From Helicobacter pylori (lineage in GTDB: Bacteria > Campylobacterota > Campylobacteria > Campylobacterales > Helicobacteraceae): a DNA stretch of 64,000 nt. Below the pieces are notes generated by a model, which was given only the letters and a program-made list of their open reading frames with translations, made no database searches and was not told the DNA's origin. Below are positions 46,862-58,560 of this stretch, in pieces (the first letter of the stretch is position 1; each line of letters opens with the position of its first letter). The translations under genes were made by a program, and so were the position numbers. Where the stretch lies: positions 806,001-870,000 of the forward strand of contig NZ_CP122954.1 in assembly GCF_030323545.1 (NCBI RefSeq), in the 5' to 3' direction.

Positions 46862-48706
46862 CTAGCCTTTTATAGCGCTTTTAGGGACTTTTTTGATTTT
46901 ATGATCTTCATAGATCACATTCACGCTTTCATTATGGCTTAACATAGCGCTCAAGTTGCTCACTTTAGGGTAATTGCGATGATAGATCACGATATTTTCT
47001 TGCTTGAAAGGGTTTTTAGTCATAATACTTGCATGTTGAAAGCTGTTTTCTATGCTGATGAGTTTAGCGTAACATTCGTTATTGATTTTTTGCAATTCTA
47101 GCATTTGGGCTTTTAAGATTTTCAAACGCTTTAAGGCAAACATAAACTCGCTATAAGCGTCTTTCACGCTTTCTTGTTGCATTAAAGAGCGTTTGATCTC
47201 TTCGGTGGCGTTTTTAAGCTTTTCCATGATGGCTTGATGGTTTTTGACTAAATGGTTTAAGGACTGGTGCTGAGCGATGATTTTTTTAGATTTTAACCCT
47301 AGCGCATTGAGTTTTTGTTTAGCGGCCTTCAACTCTTCTTGGTTTTCTCGCCCTCCAAAAGCGTAAAAAATAAAGCGGTTGCCATTACCATCCACCTCAT
47401 CAATCCAACATTGCTTGGAAAAATACAGCTTGTTATCGCTTTTAAGCTTTTCTAAAGCGATTTCTTTCGCATAGACCACGCTCCCCGCGCTCGCTTCCAC
47501 TTTAACGCTATTGGCATACACCTTAGCGCGCTCTAAATACTTGCACTCAAACTCTTTAGCGTAGCACACGCCCTTATGATTAGTGATGCGCGCTTTATTG
47601 GCATAGACATAGCTTTCAGGGTGGATTTGCCCCTCTATAGTAATTTCTTTGGCCACTAAGATCACATTCTTGCCCACATTGCCCTTAATGTTAATCGCGC
47701 TCGCTTCTAAAATGAGATTAGAATCAATCGCATCGCTCAATTCGTCTTTAGCTTGAATTTCTAAAACTAGCCCGCTCTCCACTCCCCCTAAAAGATTAGG
47801 CACTTCAATGGATTTGATCCCATTTTTAAAAATAAAATTTTGCTTAGAAACCAAACGCCCTTTTTCCATTTTAACCCCTTGTAAGGCTTTGGAGTAATAC
47901 ACTAAAGCGTTATTTTCTTCTCTTTCTTCAAAAGCGTTTTTGTCATGCCCTATAGGGGTGGGCGAATTGGCAACTTTAGGCAATTCAATATAAAGGCCTT
48001 TAAGGTTACGGCCGTCTTTGCCTTGTTTGGGGTAATTCACGCAAGCGACTTTTTGATTTTCTTTAGCGATATAATCATTTTCTTTAACCAACGATTCTTC
48101 TTGATCGCTTAAAAAAATGGTATGGGTTGGAAGGTATTCTTCTTCTAATAAAAAATGGGATTGTTCTTCTACATTAGGGATAAAGGTTGAAGAAGCGTAT
48201 AAAATAAAGCGCTTATTTTGGGCTTCTTTTTTATATTTTCTCAATTCTGTTTTTAAATTTTCATACATTTGTGGAAAGTGGCGAAACACCACGCCCTCAA
48301 AAGCTAAACGCTCTTTAATATACGCAAACATTTCTTGGTAATGCTCTTCAGTGTCTAGGACAATAAAACACTCATCTAGAATGATTTCTATTTTGCTCAA
48401 ATTTTCATCCACTTCCACTTCAAAAAAGCGCTTATAAGCGTTTGATTTGATTTTAATGTCGTGGGTTTGATAAAGGGTTAGCTCTTTTTTTTCATAGTAT
48501 TCATCTTCTTCTAATTGCTGCAATTCCCCACCAAAAGCCTCGCTAAAATCGTCTTTAGCGCTGTTTTTGATAAAAATAGAAGTTTTTAAAATCTCAAACC
48601 ATAGATCTTCTGTTTGTAATTTATTTTCAGCGGCCACTTTTTTTAATTCTTTTTGAATGTCTTTGCACCGCTCAACTTTTATAGGGGCAAAATGCTCCAA
48701 GCTCAT
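46862..48706 (-). CDS. FapA/DUF342 family protein (HP0884)
   Basis: A 614-residue protein. Residues ~280-450 carry the right-handed repeat-like FapA (DUF342) region with recurring short hydrophobic turns: [64 protein letters not shown]. Residues ~455-560 form a long coiled coil. No signal peptide. DUF342 proteins are linked to flagellar or polar functions in other bacteria; a specific role here is not known. It shares the upstream region with divergent murJ and is followed by ruvA. Confidence 0.85.
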   Translation of the reverse strand: MSLEHFAPIKVERCKDIQKELKKVAAENKLQTEDLWFEILKTSIFIKNSAKDDFSEAFGGELQQLEEDEYYEKKELTLYQTHDIKIKSNAYKRFFEVEVDENLSKIEIILDECFIVLDTEEHYQEMFAYIKERLAFEGVVFRHFPQMYENLKTELRKYKKEAQNKRFILYASSTFIPNVEEQSHFLLEEEYLPTHTIFLSDQEESLVKENDYIAKENQKVACVNYPKQGKDGRNLKGLYIELPKVANSPTPIGHDKNAFEEREENNALVYYSKALQGVKMEKGRLVSKQNFIFKNGIKSIEVPNLLGGVESGLVLEIQAKDELSDAIDSNLILEASAINIKGNVGKNVILVAKEITIEGQIHPESYVYANKARITNHKGVCYAKEFECKYLERAKVYANSVKVEASAGSVVYAKEIALEKLKSDNKLYFSKQCWIDEVDGNGNRFIFYAFGGRENQEELKAAKQKLNALGLKSKKIIAQHQSLNHLVKNHQAIMEKLKNATEEIKRSLMQQESVKDAYSEFMFALKRLKILKAQMLELQKINNECYAKLISIENSFQHASIMTKNPFKQENIVIYHRNYPKVSNLSAMLSHNESVNVIYEDHKIKKVPKSAIKG

Positions 48707-48724
48707 TTTTTAATCCTTAAATGG

Positions 48725-48730
48725 TATAAT
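48725..48730 (+). promoter_or_regulatory. -10 box for murJ-cysS
   Basis: TATAAT in the extended form TGGTATAAT. The predicted start is near 48737, about 62 bases before the murJ ATG. The same A/T-rich patch may also serve the divergent DUF342 gene. Confidence 0.5.
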
Positions 48731-48798
48731 ATAAGAATTTGAAAAAAGGAATATGCTAACAAAAAAACACTGAAAATTAGGTAATAAATACAACCAAT

Positions 48799-50259
48799 AT
48801 GCTAAAAAAAATATTTTTAACCAACAGCTTAGGGATTTTATGCTCTAGGATTTTTGGCTTTTTACGGGATTTGATGATGGCTAATATTCTAGGGGCTGGG
48901 GTGTATAGCGATATTTTCTTTGTGGCTTTCAAATTGCCTAATTTGTTCAGGCGTATTTTTGCGGAAGGTTCTTTTTCACAAAGCTTTTTACCGAGCTTCA
49001 TACGAAGTTCCATTAAAGGGAGCTTTGCGAGTTTGGTGGGGCTTATTTTTGGTAGCGTTTTATTGGTATGGTGCTTACTAGTAGCATTAAACCCCTTATG
49101 GCTGACCAAACTCCTTGCTTACGGCTTTGATGAAGAAACGCTCAAACGATGCGCCCCTATTGTAGCGATCAATTTTTGGTATCTTTTATTGGTGTTTATT
49201 ACCACTTTTTTAGGCGCGCTCTTGCAATACAAACACAGCTTTTTTGCCAGCGCTTATAGCGCAAGCTTGCTCAATTTATGCATGATTTCAGCCCTTTTGA
49301 TTTCTAAAGACAAAACGCATTTAGAAGTGTTGTATTATTTGAGCTATGGCGTGCTTTTAGGGGGCGTGGCTCAAATTTTATTACACTTTTATCCTTTAGT
49401 CAAATTGGGCTTATGGGCTTTATTATGGAAAGGATTTTTGAGCTTTAAGACCAAAAACGCCACCAAAAAAGAATACCGCTCTAAAAGGGCTAAAAAAGAT
49501 CTAAAAGGGTTTTTCAAGCAATTCCTCCCCAGCGTCTTAGGCAATTCTAGCGCTCAGATCGCTTCTTTTTTAGACACCACGATAGCCTCTTTTCTGGCGA
49601 GTGGGAGCGTGTCTTATTTGTATTACGCTAATAGAGTTTTCCAGCTCCCTTTAGCTTTATTTGCCATAGCCATATCCACAGCCCTTTTCCCTAGCATTGC
49701 GATCGCCATTAAAAACAATCAGCAGGATTTAATCTTAGAGCGCTTGCAAAAGGCGTGGTTTTTTTTGGTGGGGGTTTTGCTTCTTTGCAGCATTGGGGGG
49801 ATCATGTTAAGCAAAGAAATCACAGAGCTTTTATTTGAAAGGGGGCAATTTAGCCCTAAAGACACCCTAATCACTTCGCAAGTCTTTTCGCTCTATCTTT
49901 TAGGCTTGCTCCCTTTTGGGCTAACCAAACTCTTTTCTTTGTGGCTTTATGCGAAATTAGAACAAAAAAAAGCGGCTAAAATCTCTTTAATTTCGCTTTT
50001 TTTAGGTTTAATGGCTTCTTTGAGTTTAATGCCTTTGTTAGGGGTTTTGGGTTTAGCGTTAGCGAATAGTTTGAGCGGGTTATTTTTATTTGTTTTAACG
50101 ATAAAAGCGTTTGGCTTTCAATCATTCTTGGGTATAATCAAGAATTTAAAATCATGGCTTGTAATCCTTTTCCTCGCTTGCGTGGAAATCTTATTACTCT
50201 TAGCGTTCAAATCGTGGGTTACACATTTATATTTATTTTATTATTTTCAAGGTTTTTAA
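48799..50259 (+). CDS. murJ: Lipid II flippase MurJ (MviN)
   Basis: A 486-residue membrane protein with about 13-14 helices. The MurJ signature is near the start: SRIFGFLRDLMMANILGAG, then FKLPNLFRRIFAEGSFSQSFLP. It moves lipid II across the inner membrane, completing the route that MraY and MurD serve elsewhere in the window. No good ribosome-binding site precedes ATG 48799, so translation may be weak. The cysS ATG follows its stop directly. Confidence 0.95.
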   Translation: MLKKIFLTNSLGILCSRIFGFLRDLMMANILGAGVYSDIFFVAFKLPNLFRRIFAEGSFSQSFLPSFIRSSIKGSFASLVGLIFGSVLLVWCLLVALNPLWLTKLLAYGFDEETLKRCAPIVAINFWYLLLVFITTFLGALLQYKHSFFASAYSASLLNLCMISALLISKDKTHLEVLYYLSYGVLLGGVAQILLHFYPLVKLGLWALLWKGFLSFKTKNATKKEYRSKRAKKDLKGFFKQFLPSVLGNSSAQIASFLDTTIASFLASGSVSYLYYANRVFQLPLALFAIAISTALFPSIAIAIKNNQQDLILERLQKAWFFLVGVLLLCSIGGIMLSKEITELLFERGQFSPKDTLITSQVFSLYLLGLLPFGLTKLFSLWLYAKLEQKKAAKISLISLFLGLMASLSLMPLLGVLGLALANSLSGLFLFVLTIKAFGFQSFLGIIKNLKSWLVILFLACVEILLLLAFKSWVTHLYLFYYFQGF

Positions 50260-51657
50260 ATGTTCATTTATGATACCAAATTAAAACAAAAAGTCCCTTT
50301 TGAGCCTCTAATTGAAAAAAAGGCGAATATTTATGTGTGCGGGCCTACGGTGTATGATGACGCTCATTTAGGGCATGCCAGGAGCGCGATTGCTTTTGAT
50401 TTGTTAAGGCGAACGCTTGAATTGAGCGGCTATGAAGTGGTGTTAGTAAGGAATTTCACGGATATTGACGATAAAATCATCAACAAAGCCTTAAAAGAAA
50501 ACAAAAGCATTCAAGAATTAAGCAGCATTTATATTGAATCTTACACGAGGGATTTAAACGCTTTGAACGTGAAAAAACCCAGCCTAGAGCCTAAAGCGAG
50601 CGAGTATTTAGACGCTATGGTGGGCATGATTGAAACGCTTTTAGAAAAAAATATCGCTTATCAGGTCTCTAATGGGGATATTTATTTAGACACGAGCAAG
50701 GATAAAGATTACGGCTCTTTGAGCGTGCATAATAGTAGTATTGAATTTGGCCGTATTGGTTTGGTGCAAGAAAAACGGCTTGAACAGGATTTTGTGTTAT
50801 GGAAAAGCTATAAGGGGGATAATGATGTGGGCTTTGATAGCCCTTTAGGCAAAGGGCGCCCTGGCTGGCATATAGAATGCTCTAGCATGGTTTTTGAAAC
50901 TTTAGCGCTCGCTAACGCCCCTTATCAAATTGATATTCATGCAGGTGGAGCGGATTTGTTATTCCCCCACCATGAAAATGAAGCGTGCCAAACCCGTTGC
51001 GCCTTTGGCGTGGAGCTTGCCAAATATTGGATGCATAACGGCTTTGTGAATATCAATAACGAAAAAATGTCTAAAAGTTTAGGGAATAGCTTTTTTATTA
51101 AAGACGCCCTGAAAAACTATGATGGCGAAATTTTGCGCAATTACTTACTGGGGGTGCATTATCGCTCTGTTTTGAATTTCAATGAAGAAGACTTGTTAGT
51201 GAGTAAAAAACGCTTGGATAAAATCTATCGTTTAAAACAGCGCGTTTTAGGGACTCTTGGAGGAATCAATCCAGACTTTAAAAAAGAAATTTTAGAATGC
51301 ATGCAAGATGATTTAAACATTTCTAAAGCGTTGAGCGTTTTAGAAAGCATGCTTTCTTCCACTAATGAAAAACTGGATCAAAACCCTAAAAACAAGGCTC
51401 TAAAGGGCGAAATTTTAGCGAATTTGAAGTTCATAGAAGAACTGCTTGGCATCGGGTTTAAAGACCCTAGTGCTTATTTCCAATTAGGCGTGAGTGAAAG
51501 CGAAAAACAAGAAATTGAAAACAAGATAGAAGAAAGAAAACGCGCCAAAGAGCAAAAAGATTTTTTAAAAGCCGATAGCATCAGAGAAGAGCTTTTGAAA
51601 CAAAAAATCGCTTTGATGGACACCCCACAAGGCACGATCTGGGAGAAGTTTTTTTAA
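50260..51657 (+). CDS. cysS: Cysteinyl-tRNA synthetase
   Basis: A 465-residue class I synthetase. The HIGH motif is HLGH (residues 36-39) in CGPTVYDDAHLGHARS, whose Cys27 is a zinc ligand. The zinc/substrate region GWHIECSSM and HHENEACQ follows, and KMSKS is near residue 269 (EKMSKSLGNS). It charges tRNA-Cys. It directly abuts murJ and is followed by the 223-base vacA promoter region. Confidence 0.97.
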   Translation: MFIYDTKLKQKVPFEPLIEKKANIYVCGPTVYDDAHLGHARSAIAFDLLRRTLELSGYEVVLVRNFTDIDDKIINKALKENKSIQELSSIYIESYTRDLNALNVKKPSLEPKASEYLDAMVGMIETLLEKNIAYQVSNGDIYLDTSKDKDYGSLSVHNSSIEFGRIGLVQEKRLEQDFVLWKSYKGDNDVGFDSPLGKGRPGWHIECSSMVFETLALANAPYQIDIHAGGADLLFPHHENEACQTRCAFGVELAKYWMHNGFVNINNEKMSKSLGNSFFIKDALKNYDGEILRNYLLGVHYRSVLNFNEEDLLVSKKRLDKIYRLKQRVLGTLGGINPDFKKEILECMQDDLNISKALSVLESMLSSTNEKLDQNPKNKALKGEILANLKFIEELLGIGFKDPSAYFQLGVSESEKQEIENKIEERKRAKEQKDFLKADSIREELLKQKIALMDTPQGTIWEKFF

Positions 51658-51755
51658 ACGCCTCCAATTTTACCTTTTTACACATTCTAGCCACAAATTT
51701 CAACATTTTTGCTTTTTAATCTTGTAAATTTTATATTCATTTACCTAATACTTGA

Positions 51756-51761
51756 TAGAAT
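51756..51761 (+). promoter_or_regulatory. Probable -10 box for vacA
   Basis: TAGAAT in the context TTGATAGAATTGG. It would give a start near 51768 and a leader of ~113 bases, close to the known vacA leader of about 119 bases. A small GCAC/GTGC stem-loop at 51836-51848 lies in the leader, where an mRNA-stabilising hairpin is known. Confidence 0.45.
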
Positions 51762-51880
51762 TGGACATTGGCTGTAAATACTACATATTTATAACCTTAA
51801 TCGTAAATACAACGGAAATTTTCCAGTTTAAAGTCGCACCCTTTGTGCAAAAATCGTTTTATTAAGAAGAAAGGAAGAAA

Positions 51881-53146
51881 ATGGAAATACAACAAACACA
51901 CCGCAAAATCAATCGCCCTCTGGTTTCTCTCGCTTTAGTGGGGCTATTGGTCAGCATCACACCGCAAAAAAGTCATGCCGCCTTCTTTACAACCGTGATC
52001 ATTCCAGCCATTGTTGGGGGTATCGCTACAGGTGCTGCTGTAGGAACGGTCTCAGGGCTTCTTGGTTGGGGGCTCAAACAAGCCGAAGAAGCTAATAAAA
52101 CCCCGGATAAACCCGATAAAGTTTGGCGCATTCAAGCAGGAAGAGGCTTTAATGAATTCCCTAACAAGGAATACGACTTATACAAATCCCTTTTATCCAG
52201 TAAGATTGATGGAGGTTGGGATTGGGGGAATGCCGCTAGGCATTATTGGGTCAAAGGCGGGCAATGGAATAAGCTTGAAGTGGATATGAAAGACGCTGTA
52301 GGGATTTATAAGCTTTCAGGGCTAAGAAACTACACCGGTGGGGATTTAGATGTCAATATGCAAAAAGCCACTTTACGCTTGGGCCAATTCAACGGCAATT
52401 CTTTCACAAGCTTTAAGGATAGCGCCGATCGCACCACGAGAGTGGATTTTAACGCTAAAAATATCTTGATTGATAATTTTTTAGAAATCAATAACCGCGT
52501 GGGTTCTGGAGCCGGGAGGAAAGCTAGCTCTACGGTTTTAACTTTGCAAGCTTCAGAAGGGATCACTAGCGATAAAAACGCAGAAATTTCTCTTTATGAT
52601 GGCGCCACGCTCAATTTGGCTTCAAACAGCGTTAAATTAATGGGTAATGTGTGGATGGGCCGTTTGCAATACGTGGGAGCGTATTTGGCCCCTTCATACA
52701 GCACGATAAACACTTCAAAAGTAACAGGGGAAGTGAATTTTAACCATCTCACTGTGGGCGATAGAAACGCCGCTCAAGCAGGCATTATCGCTAGTAACAA
52801 GACTTATATTGGCACACTGGATTTGTGGCAAAGCGCGGGGTTAAACATTATTGCCCCCCAGAAGGCGGCTATAAGGATAAACCTAATAGTACCAATTCTC
52901 AAAGTGGCGCTAAAAACGACAAAAATGAAAGCGCTAAAAACGACAAGCAAGATAGTAACACTCAGGTCATTAACCCACCCAATAGCGGACAAAAAACAGA
53001 AGTTCAACCCACGCAAGTCATTGATGGGCCTTTTGCTGGCGCCAAAGACACGGTGGTCAATATCAACCGCATCAACACTAACACTGATGGCACAATTAAA
53101 GTGGGAGGGTATACAGCTTCTCTTACCACCAATGCGGCTAATTTGA
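51881..53146 (+). CDS. vacA: VacA N-terminal part: signal peptide and p33
   Basis: Residues 1-33 are the signal peptide (ends PQKSHA), and the mature start [14 protein letters not shown] is the s1 type. Three GxxxG-type repeats in [19 protein letters not shown] form the membrane-channel region. True p33 sequence runs to about residue 324 (SAGLNIIAP). The remaining ~97 residues ([12 protein letters not shown] onward) are frameshift product, basic and unrelated to VacA. Confidence 0.8.
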   Translation: MEIQQTHRKINRPLVSLALVGLLVSITPQKSHAAFFTTVIIPAIVGGIATGAAVGTVSGLLGWGLKQAEEANKTPDKPDKVWRIQAGRGFNEFPNKEYDLYKSLLSSKIDGGWDWGNAARHYWVKGGQWNKLEVDMKDAVGIYKLSGLRNYTGGDLDVNMQKATLRLGQFNGNSFTSFKDSADRTTRVDFNAKNILIDNFLEINNRVGSGAGRKASSTVLTLQASEGITSDKNAEISLYDGATLNLASNSVKLMGNVWMGRLQYVGAYLAPSYSTINTSKVTGEVNFNHLTVGDRNAAQAGIIASNKTYIGTLDLWQSAGLNIIAPQKAAIRINLIVPILKVALKTTKMKALKTTSKIVTLRSLTHPIADKKQKFNPRKSLMGLLLAPKTRWSISTASTLTLMAQLKWEGIQLLLPPMRLI

Positions 53147-55755
53147 ATATCGGCAAAGGCGGTGTCAATCTGTCCAATCAAGCGAGCGGGCGCTCTCTTT
53201 TAGTGGAAAATCTAACCGGGAATATCACCGTTGATGGGGCTTTAATGGTGAATAATCAAGTGGGCGGTTATGCTTTGGCAGGCTCAAGCGCGAATTTTGA
53301 GTTTAAGGCTGGTGTGGATACCAAAAACGGCACAATCGCTTTTAATAACAATATCAGTCTGGGAAGATTTGTGAATTTAAAAGCGAGCGCTCATACGGTC
53401 AATTTTAAAGATATTGATACTGGTAATGGTGGTTTCAACACCTTAGATTTTAGTGGTGTTACAAACAAGGTCAATATCAACAAGCTCATTACAGCTTCCA
53501 CTAATGTGGCCGTTAAAAACTTCAACATTAATGAATTGTTGGTTAAAACCAATGGGATAAGTGTGGGGGAATACACTAATTTTAGCGAAGATATAGGCAA
53601 TCAATCGCGCATCAACACCGTGCGTTTGGAAACTGGCACTAGGTCAATCTATTCTGGGGGCGTTAAATTTAAAAGCGGTGAAAAACTGGTTATCAATGAT
53701 TTTTACTACGCCCCTTGGAATTATTTTGACGCTAGGAATATTAAAAATGTTGAAATCACCAACAAACTTGCTTTTGGACCTCAAGGAAGCCCTTGGGGCA
53801 CATCACAGCTTATGTTTAATAATCTAACCCTAGGCCCCAATGCAGTCATGGATTATAGCCAATTTTCAAATGTAACCATTCAGGGGAATTTTATCAACAA
53901 TCAAGGCACTATCAATTATTTGGTTCGAGGCGGGAACATAGAAACCTTAAGCGTAGGCAATGCAGCAGTCATGAGTTTTAATAATGATATAGATAGCGCG
54001 ACTGGATTTTACAAACCGCTTATCAAAATTAACAGCGCTCAAGATCTCATTAAAAATAAAGAACATGTCTTATTGAAAGCGAAAATCATCGGTTATGAAA
54101 ATGCTTCTTTAGGCACTAACAGCATTAGTAATGCGAATCTAATAGAGCAGTTCAACGAGCGCCTAGCTCTTTATAACAACAATAACCGCATGGATACTTG
54201 TGTGGTGCGAAATACCGATGACATTAAAGCATGCGGGATGGCTATTGGCGATCAAGCCATGGTGAATAACCCTGACAATTACAAGTATCTTATCGGTAAG
54301 GCATGGAAAAATATAGGCATTAGCAAAACGGCTAATGGCTCTAAAATCTCTGTGCGTTATTTAGGTAATGCTACCCCTGCTGAGAATGGTGGCAATACCA
54401 CAAATTTACCTACAAACGCCCCTAAAAATGCGCGTTTCGCTAGCTACGCTCTCATAAAGAACGCTCCCTTCGCTCATTATAGCGCCACTCCTAATTTAGT
54501 CGCTATCAATAAGCATGATTTTGGCACCATTGAAAGCGTGTTTGAATTGGCTAACCGCTCTGGTGATATTGACACGCTTTATGCTAACTCAGGCGCGCAA
54601 GGCAGGGATCTCTTACAAACCTTATTGATTGATAGCCACAATGCAGGTTATGCCAGAACAATGATTGATGCTACAAGCGCTAATGAAATCACCAAGCAAT
54701 TGAATACGGCCACTGACGCTTTAAACAACATAGCCAGTTTGGAGCATAAGACAAGCGGCTTACAAACTTTAAGCCTGAGCAATGCGATGATTTTAAATTC
54801 TCGTTTAGTCAATCTCTCCAGAAGGCACACCAACAATATTGACTCATTCGCCAAACGCTTGCAAGCTTTAAAAGACCAAAGATTCGCTTCTTTAGAAAGC
54901 GCGGCAGAGGTGTTGTATCAATTTGCTCCTAAATATGAAAAACCCACCAATGTTTGGGCTAACGCTATTGGAGGAGCGAGCTTAAATAGCGGTGGCAACA
55001 CTTCATTATATGGCACAAGCGCAGGCGTAGATGCTTACCTTAATGAGAAAGTGGAAGCCATTGTGGGCGGATTTGGAAGCTATGGTTATAGCTCTTTTAA
55101 TAATCAAGCGAACTCTCTTAACTCAGGAGCCAATAACGCTAATTTTGGCGTGTATAGCCGTATCTTTGCTAACCAGCATGAATTTGATTTTGAAGCTCAA
55201 GGAGCTGTAGGGAGTGATCAATCAAGCTTGAATTTCAAAAGCGCTTTATTGCGAGATTTGAATCAAAGCTATAATTACTTAGCCTATGGCGCTGCAACAA
55301 GAGCGAGCTATGGTTATGACTTTGTGTTTTTTAGGAACGCTTTAGTGTTAAAACCAAGCGTGGGCGTGAGCTATAACCATTTAGGTTCAACCAACTTTGA
55401 AAGCAACAGCACCAATAAAACGGCTTTAAAAAATGGCGCAAGCAGTCAGCATTTATTCAACGCTAGCGCTAATGTGGAAGCGCGTTATTATTATGGGGAC
55501 ACTTCATACTTCTATATGAATGCTGGAGTGTTACAAGAATTTGCTCATTTTGGTTCTAGCAATGCGGTGTCTTTAAACACCTTTAAAGTGAATGCCGCTC
55601 GCAATCCTTTAAATACCCATGCAAGAGTGATGATGGGTGGGGAATTGAAATTGGCTAAAGAAGTGTTTTTGAATTTGGGCTTTATTTATTTGCACAACTT
55701 GATTTCCAATGCAGGCCATTTCGCTTCCAATTTAGGAATGAGGTATAGTTTCTAA
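52825..55755 (+). CDS. vacA: VacA C-terminal part: p55 and autotransporter barrel
   Basis: Open from just before the lesion to TAA at 55755. The p55 cell-binding domain is of m1 type ([30 protein letters not shown]). The passenger ends in beta-helix repeats with a Cys pair ([16 protein letters not shown]). The barrel occupies the last ~300 residues ([13 protein letters not shown] to LGMRYSF). It would not be exported without restoring the frame to the signal peptide. Confidence 0.8.
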   Translation: MAKRGVKHYCPPEGGYKDKPNSTNSQSGAKNDKNESAKNDKQDSNTQVINPPNSGQKTEVQPTQVIDGPFAGAKDTVVNINRINTNTDGTIKVGGYTASLTTNAANLNIGKGGVNLSNQASGRSLLVENLTGNITVDGALMVNNQVGGYALAGSSANFEFKAGVDTKNGTIAFNNNISLGRFVNLKASAHTVNFKDIDTGNGGFNTLDFSGVTNKVNINKLITASTNVAVKNFNINELLVKTNGISVGEYTNFSEDIGNQSRINTVRLETGTRSIYSGGVKFKSGEKLVINDFYYAPWNYFDARNIKNVEITNKLAFGPQGSPWGTSQLMFNNLTLGPNAVMDYSQFSNVTIQGNFINNQGTINYLVRGGNIETLSVGNAAVMSFNNDIDSATGFYKPLIKINSAQDLIKNKEHVLLKAKIIGYENASLGTNSISNANLIEQFNERLALYNNNNRMDTCVVRNTDDIKACGMAIGDQAMVNNPDNYKYLIGKAWKNIGISKTANGSKISVRYLGNATPAENGGNTTNLPTNAPKNARFASYALIKNAPFAHYSATPNLVAINKHDFGTIESVFELANRSGDIDTLYANSGAQGRDLLQTLLIDSHNAGYARTMIDATSANEITKQLNTATDALNNIASLEHKTSGLQTLSLSNAMILNSRLVNLSRRHTNNIDSFAKRLQALKDQRFASLESAAEVLYQFAPKYEKPTNVWANAIGGASLNSGGNTSLYGTSAGVDAYLNEKVEAIVGGFGSYGYSSFNNQANSLNSGANNANFGVYSRIFANQHEFDFEAQGAVGSDQSSLNFKSALLRDLNQSYNYLAYGAATRASYGYDFVFFRNALVLKPSVGVSYNHLGSTNFESNSTNKTALKNGASSQHLFNASANVEARYYYGDTSYFYMNAGVLQEFAHFGSSNAVSLNTFKVNAARNPLNTHARVMMGGELKLAKEVFLNLGFIYLHNLISNAGHFASNLGMRYSF

Positions 55756-55778
55756 ATACCGCTCTAAATACCGCTCTT

Positions 55779-55806
55779 AAACCCATGCTTTGGCATGGGG
55801 TTTCTT
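55779..55806 (+). terminator. vacA terminator
   Basis: AAACCCATGC and GCATGGGGTTT form a stem with a TTTG loop and one bulged G, followed by CTT. It lies 24 bases after the vacA stop and may also serve fecE from the other strand. Confidence 0.65.
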
Positions 55807-55832
55807 AAGAGATCTTACAAAACATTTAACCC

Positions 55833-56600
55833 CTACAACGCATACACGACAAGCTTGTTATCATGCCAGATCGCTTCTAGGGGCGTGTCATAGAGCACGC
55901 TTAAATTGTGCGAAGTCATAGCGATTGGCGTGGAAGCTTGCAAAAAAAGTTTTTTATCTTTGAGCATGACCACATGCGTGGAGTGCCTAGCAACCAAATT
56001 GGGGTCATGGATATTGACTAAAACGCTCAATTCTCGTTTTTTCATCTCATCTTTAATCGCATCAAAAAAAAGGGCTTGGTTTTTTAAATCTAAAGCGCTC
56101 GTAGGCTCATCTAGTAACAATAAGGGCGTTCTTTGCAACAAACTTCTGGCTAAAAGCACCATTTGCCTTTGACCGCCGGACAAATCATTAATACCTTGAT
56201 CTTTTAGGGACTCTAAATCCAAGCGCTCTAAAACGCTAACAGCTTCTTTAATGTGCTTGGCTTTAGGCATAGCGAACAGATTCAAATGCGTCGCTTTCCC
56301 CATTAAGACAAAATCCAGCACGCTGAAATTAAACGCATAAGATTCCACTTGGGGGATATAAGCGATTAGTTTAGCTTTTTCATAAGGCTTTAAGGGTAAA
56401 ATATCTTTGTTACACGCTTTAATTTCGGTTTCTTCTAAAGGCTTTAAAAGCCCTAAAAGGCATTTTAAAAGCGTGGTTTTACCCGATCCATTAGGCGCTA
56501 AAATGCTGGTAATGCTGTTTTTTGGCACGCTAAAACTCAATTTATCCAAAATGAGTTTTTGAGAATATTTAAAGGACAGGTTTTTAACTTCTAAGACCAT
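55833..56600 (-). CDS. fecE: ABC transporter ATP-binding protein, FecE type
   Basis: The ATG at 56600 (overlapping the fecD stop as TGATG) gives 255 residues. Walker A is APNGSGKTT, the signature is LSGGQRQMVLLARSLLQ, and Walker B is LLLLDEPTSALD. It powers the FecD permease. The H. pylori pair HP0888/HP0889 was first named for iron-dicitrate uptake. Work in Helicobacter links FecDE with CeuE to nickel uptake, so the true substrate may be nickel or a metal chelate. No binding-protein gene is adjacent. Confidence 0.92.
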   Translation of the reverse strand: MVLEVKNLSFKYSQKLILDKLSFSVPKNSITSILAPNGSGKTTLLKCLLGLLKPLEETEIKACNKDILPLKPYEKAKLIAYIPQVESYAFNFSVLDFVLMGKATHLNLFAMPKAKHIKEAVSVLERLDLESLKDQGINDLSGGQRQMVLLARSLLQRTPLLLLDEPTSALDLKNQALFFDAIKDEMKKRELSVLVNIHDPNLVARHSTHVVMLKDKKLFLQASTPIAMTSHNLSVLYDTPLEAIWHDNKLVVYAL

Positions 56601-57580
56601 CACACCCCCCTAGTCCTGAATAAAAGCCACAAGAAAAAAGGCGCTCCTAAAACGCTTGTCGCAATGCCCACCGGTAAATCATAGGGGGTAATGGTTTTAG
56701 CCACCACATCCGCTAAAAGCAAGAAAAACGCTCCCATTAACAAAGAGCTTAAAAGCAGTTTTTGCAAATTCGCCCCAAAAAACAACCTAGCCACATGCGG
56801 AATGACTAACCCAATCCAGCCAATCGTGCCGGACACGCTCACCGCTAAAGCACTCGCCACGCTCACGCACACCAAACAAAGCGATCGCAACAGCACCGGG
56901 TTAATCCCCAAGCTCAAACTTTGCGCATCGCTCAAGCTCAATAAATTAATGCGCCACCTTAACAAAAAAAGCGGGATAAAGCCTAAAGATAGCCCTATGA
57001 AAGCGATCAAGCAATCCTTATAACTGCTCAAAGACAAGCTCCCTAAAAGCCACACGACAATCGCTTGCGCTTTTTGGGGGATCACAAAGAATTTTATCGC
57101 TCCGGCTAACGCGCTTAAAAACGCGCTCAACACCACCCCTGAAAGCACCAACGAAAGGACGGAATTGCCTAAAACCCTATTCATCGCTAAGACAGCAAGG
57201 CTGGCTAAAATCGCCCCAAAAAACGCCAAAATCGCAATGTTAGACTCCACTACCGCTATCGCCATCGCCACGCCTAGCATCGCCCCGCTAGAAATCCCTA
57301 GTAAAAAGGGATCCACTAAGGGGTTTCTAAAAATCGTTTGCATTACCACCCCACTCCCGGACAAACTCGCTCCCACCAGGAGCGCTAAGATCACTCGTGG
57401 TAGTCGTATTTCTAAAATAATAATACTTAAGGAGCTTAGTTCTTCATTGTGCAAAAAGTGGTTTTTCACATTAAGGCACACTTCTTGCCATTCTTCCAAA
57501 CTCAAAGACTCCCCTCCAAACAACAGCACCACCACCGCTAAAATCACGCAAGCTAATGCAATATGATAGGTTTTAAGCAT
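56600..57580 (-). CDS. fecD: ABC transporter permease, FecD/BtuC type
   Basis: The ATG at 57580 with AGGAAG just upstream gives 326 residues; a GTG one codon earlier is less likely. About ten helices with the FecCD signature: [34 protein letters not shown], and [13 protein letters not shown] for docking FecE. Iron, nickel or cobamide chelates are the usual substrates. It overlaps the SDR gene slightly and fecE by one base, forming an operon. Confidence 0.92.
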   Translation of the reverse strand: MLKTYHIALACVILAVVVLLFGGESLSLEEWQEVCLNVKNHFLHNEELSSLSIIILEIRLPRVILALLVGASLSGSGVVMQTIFRNPLVDPFLLGISSGAMLGVAMAIAVVESNIAILAFFGAILASLAVLAMNRVLGNSVLSLVLSGVVLSAFLSALAGAIKFFVIPQKAQAIVVWLLGSLSLSSYKDCLIAFIGLSLGFIPLFLLRWRINLLSLSDAQSLSLGINPVLLRSLCLVCVSVASALAVSVSGTIGWIGLVIPHVARLFFGANLQKLLLSSLLMGAFFLLLADVVAKTITPYDLPVGIATSVLGAPFFLWLLFRTRGV

Positions 57581-58421
57581 CACGCTTCCTTTTAAGAACG
57601 ATTAATCTGAACAAAGAATCATACCAACTACTCGGGAGGATTCTATACAACGCTAACAATAATTGGGTTTTTAAGCCGATCAAATAGCGGGCCTTGATTT
57701 TTTGACTCATGGTAAGAAAAACGATTTTTTGCGCCACGGCTTTAGGGCTTAGGGCTTTTTGATACACGCCAGAATAAAAGTTTTTAGCCGCATTCACCTC
57801 TAAGGCATAAAGGCCGTTTTCATTCTCAAAATTCTCAACTGAAAAAGCGGTTTTTTCCCAGTTGCTTTTCACCGGGCCTGGCTCAATCAAACACACTTGA
57901 ACATTAAAAGGTTTAAGCTCTAAACGCAAGGCATCGCTATAAGCCTCTAAGGCATGCTTACTCGCGCTGTAATGGCCTAAAAAGAGCATGCTCACACGCC
58001 CTGCTATGGAAGAAAGATTGAAAATCTTAGAATGGGGCTTGTTTTTTAATAAGGGCAAACAAAACTGCACCACTTCACAAAGGGCGAAAAAATTCACGCT
58101 AAATTGCTTTTTAACCTCTTCAATAGGCGTGTCTTCTACGCTCCCAAACACCCCATAACCGGCGGAATTGATCAAAACATCGCAATGATTTTCTTTAGCG
58201 CTGATGTTTAAAAACGCTTCTTTTAAAGCGTTAGAATCGCTCACATCAATATCAATGCTCTCGCATAACGCATGGTTTAACGCTACGCACAAAGTCGCAT
58301 GCCTAGAGAGCGCATAGACTTTATACCCTTGATCTAGTAGCATTAACGCGCACTCCAACCCAATCCCAGAACTCGCCCCGGTGATAATTGCCACCTTTTG
58401 GCTTTCTTTTTTCTCGCCCAT
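57573..58421 (-). CDS. Short-chain dehydrogenase/reductase (HP0890)
   Basis: A 282-residue SDR. NAD(P)-binding [14 protein letters not shown] near the start, INSAGYG in the middle, and the catalytic YSASK motif in [13 protein letters not shown], with the catalytic Ser in LSSIAGR. The C-terminal part has a hydrophobic stretch ([16 protein letters not shown]) that could be a membrane anchor. Substrate unknown. It is the first gene of the operon with fecD and fecE (8-base overlap). Confidence 0.88.
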   Translation of the reverse strand: MGEKKESQKVAIITGASSGIGLECALMLLDQGYKVYALSRHATLCVALNHALCESIDIDVSDSNALKEAFLNISAKENHCDVLINSAGYGVFGSVEDTPIEEVKKQFSVNFFALCEVVQFCLPLLKNKPHSKIFNLSSIAGRVSMLFLGHYSASKHALEAYSDALRLELKPFNVQVCLIEPGPVKSNWEKTAFSVENFENENGLYALEVNAAKNFYSGVYQKALSPKAVAQKIVFLTMSQKIKARYLIGLKTQLLLALYRILPSSWYDSLFRLIVLKRKRDA

Positions 58422-58560
58422 TCTCTAACGCCAACTCTCTTATTATTTTTATAATTCCTCTAATATTCACTCAATATTACTTAATTTTTACTAATATATA
58501 GTTCTTGGAATGTTTTTTACAAAAGACATTTTTAACACCAATTTTAATTAAGGAGAAGCA

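Larger units (their letters stand above)
51881..55755 (+). pseudogene. vacA: vacA, vacuolating cytotoxin with a one-base frameshift
   Basis: The locus encodes a complete s1/m1-type VacA, about 1291 codons if one base is restored: signal peptide, p33, p55 and the autotransporter barrel ending in Phe. At 52854-52859 the sequence has C6 where GCC CCC CCA needs C7 (reading [11 protein letters not shown]). This throws the frame and leaves two overlapping open frames. The break is at about codon 325, at the protease-sensitive hydrophilic loop between p33 and p55. If real, the strain makes no toxin: the p55 part has no signal peptide. A homopolymer sequencing error would look the same. An AAGGAAG site precedes ATG 51881. 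Confidence 0.9.
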
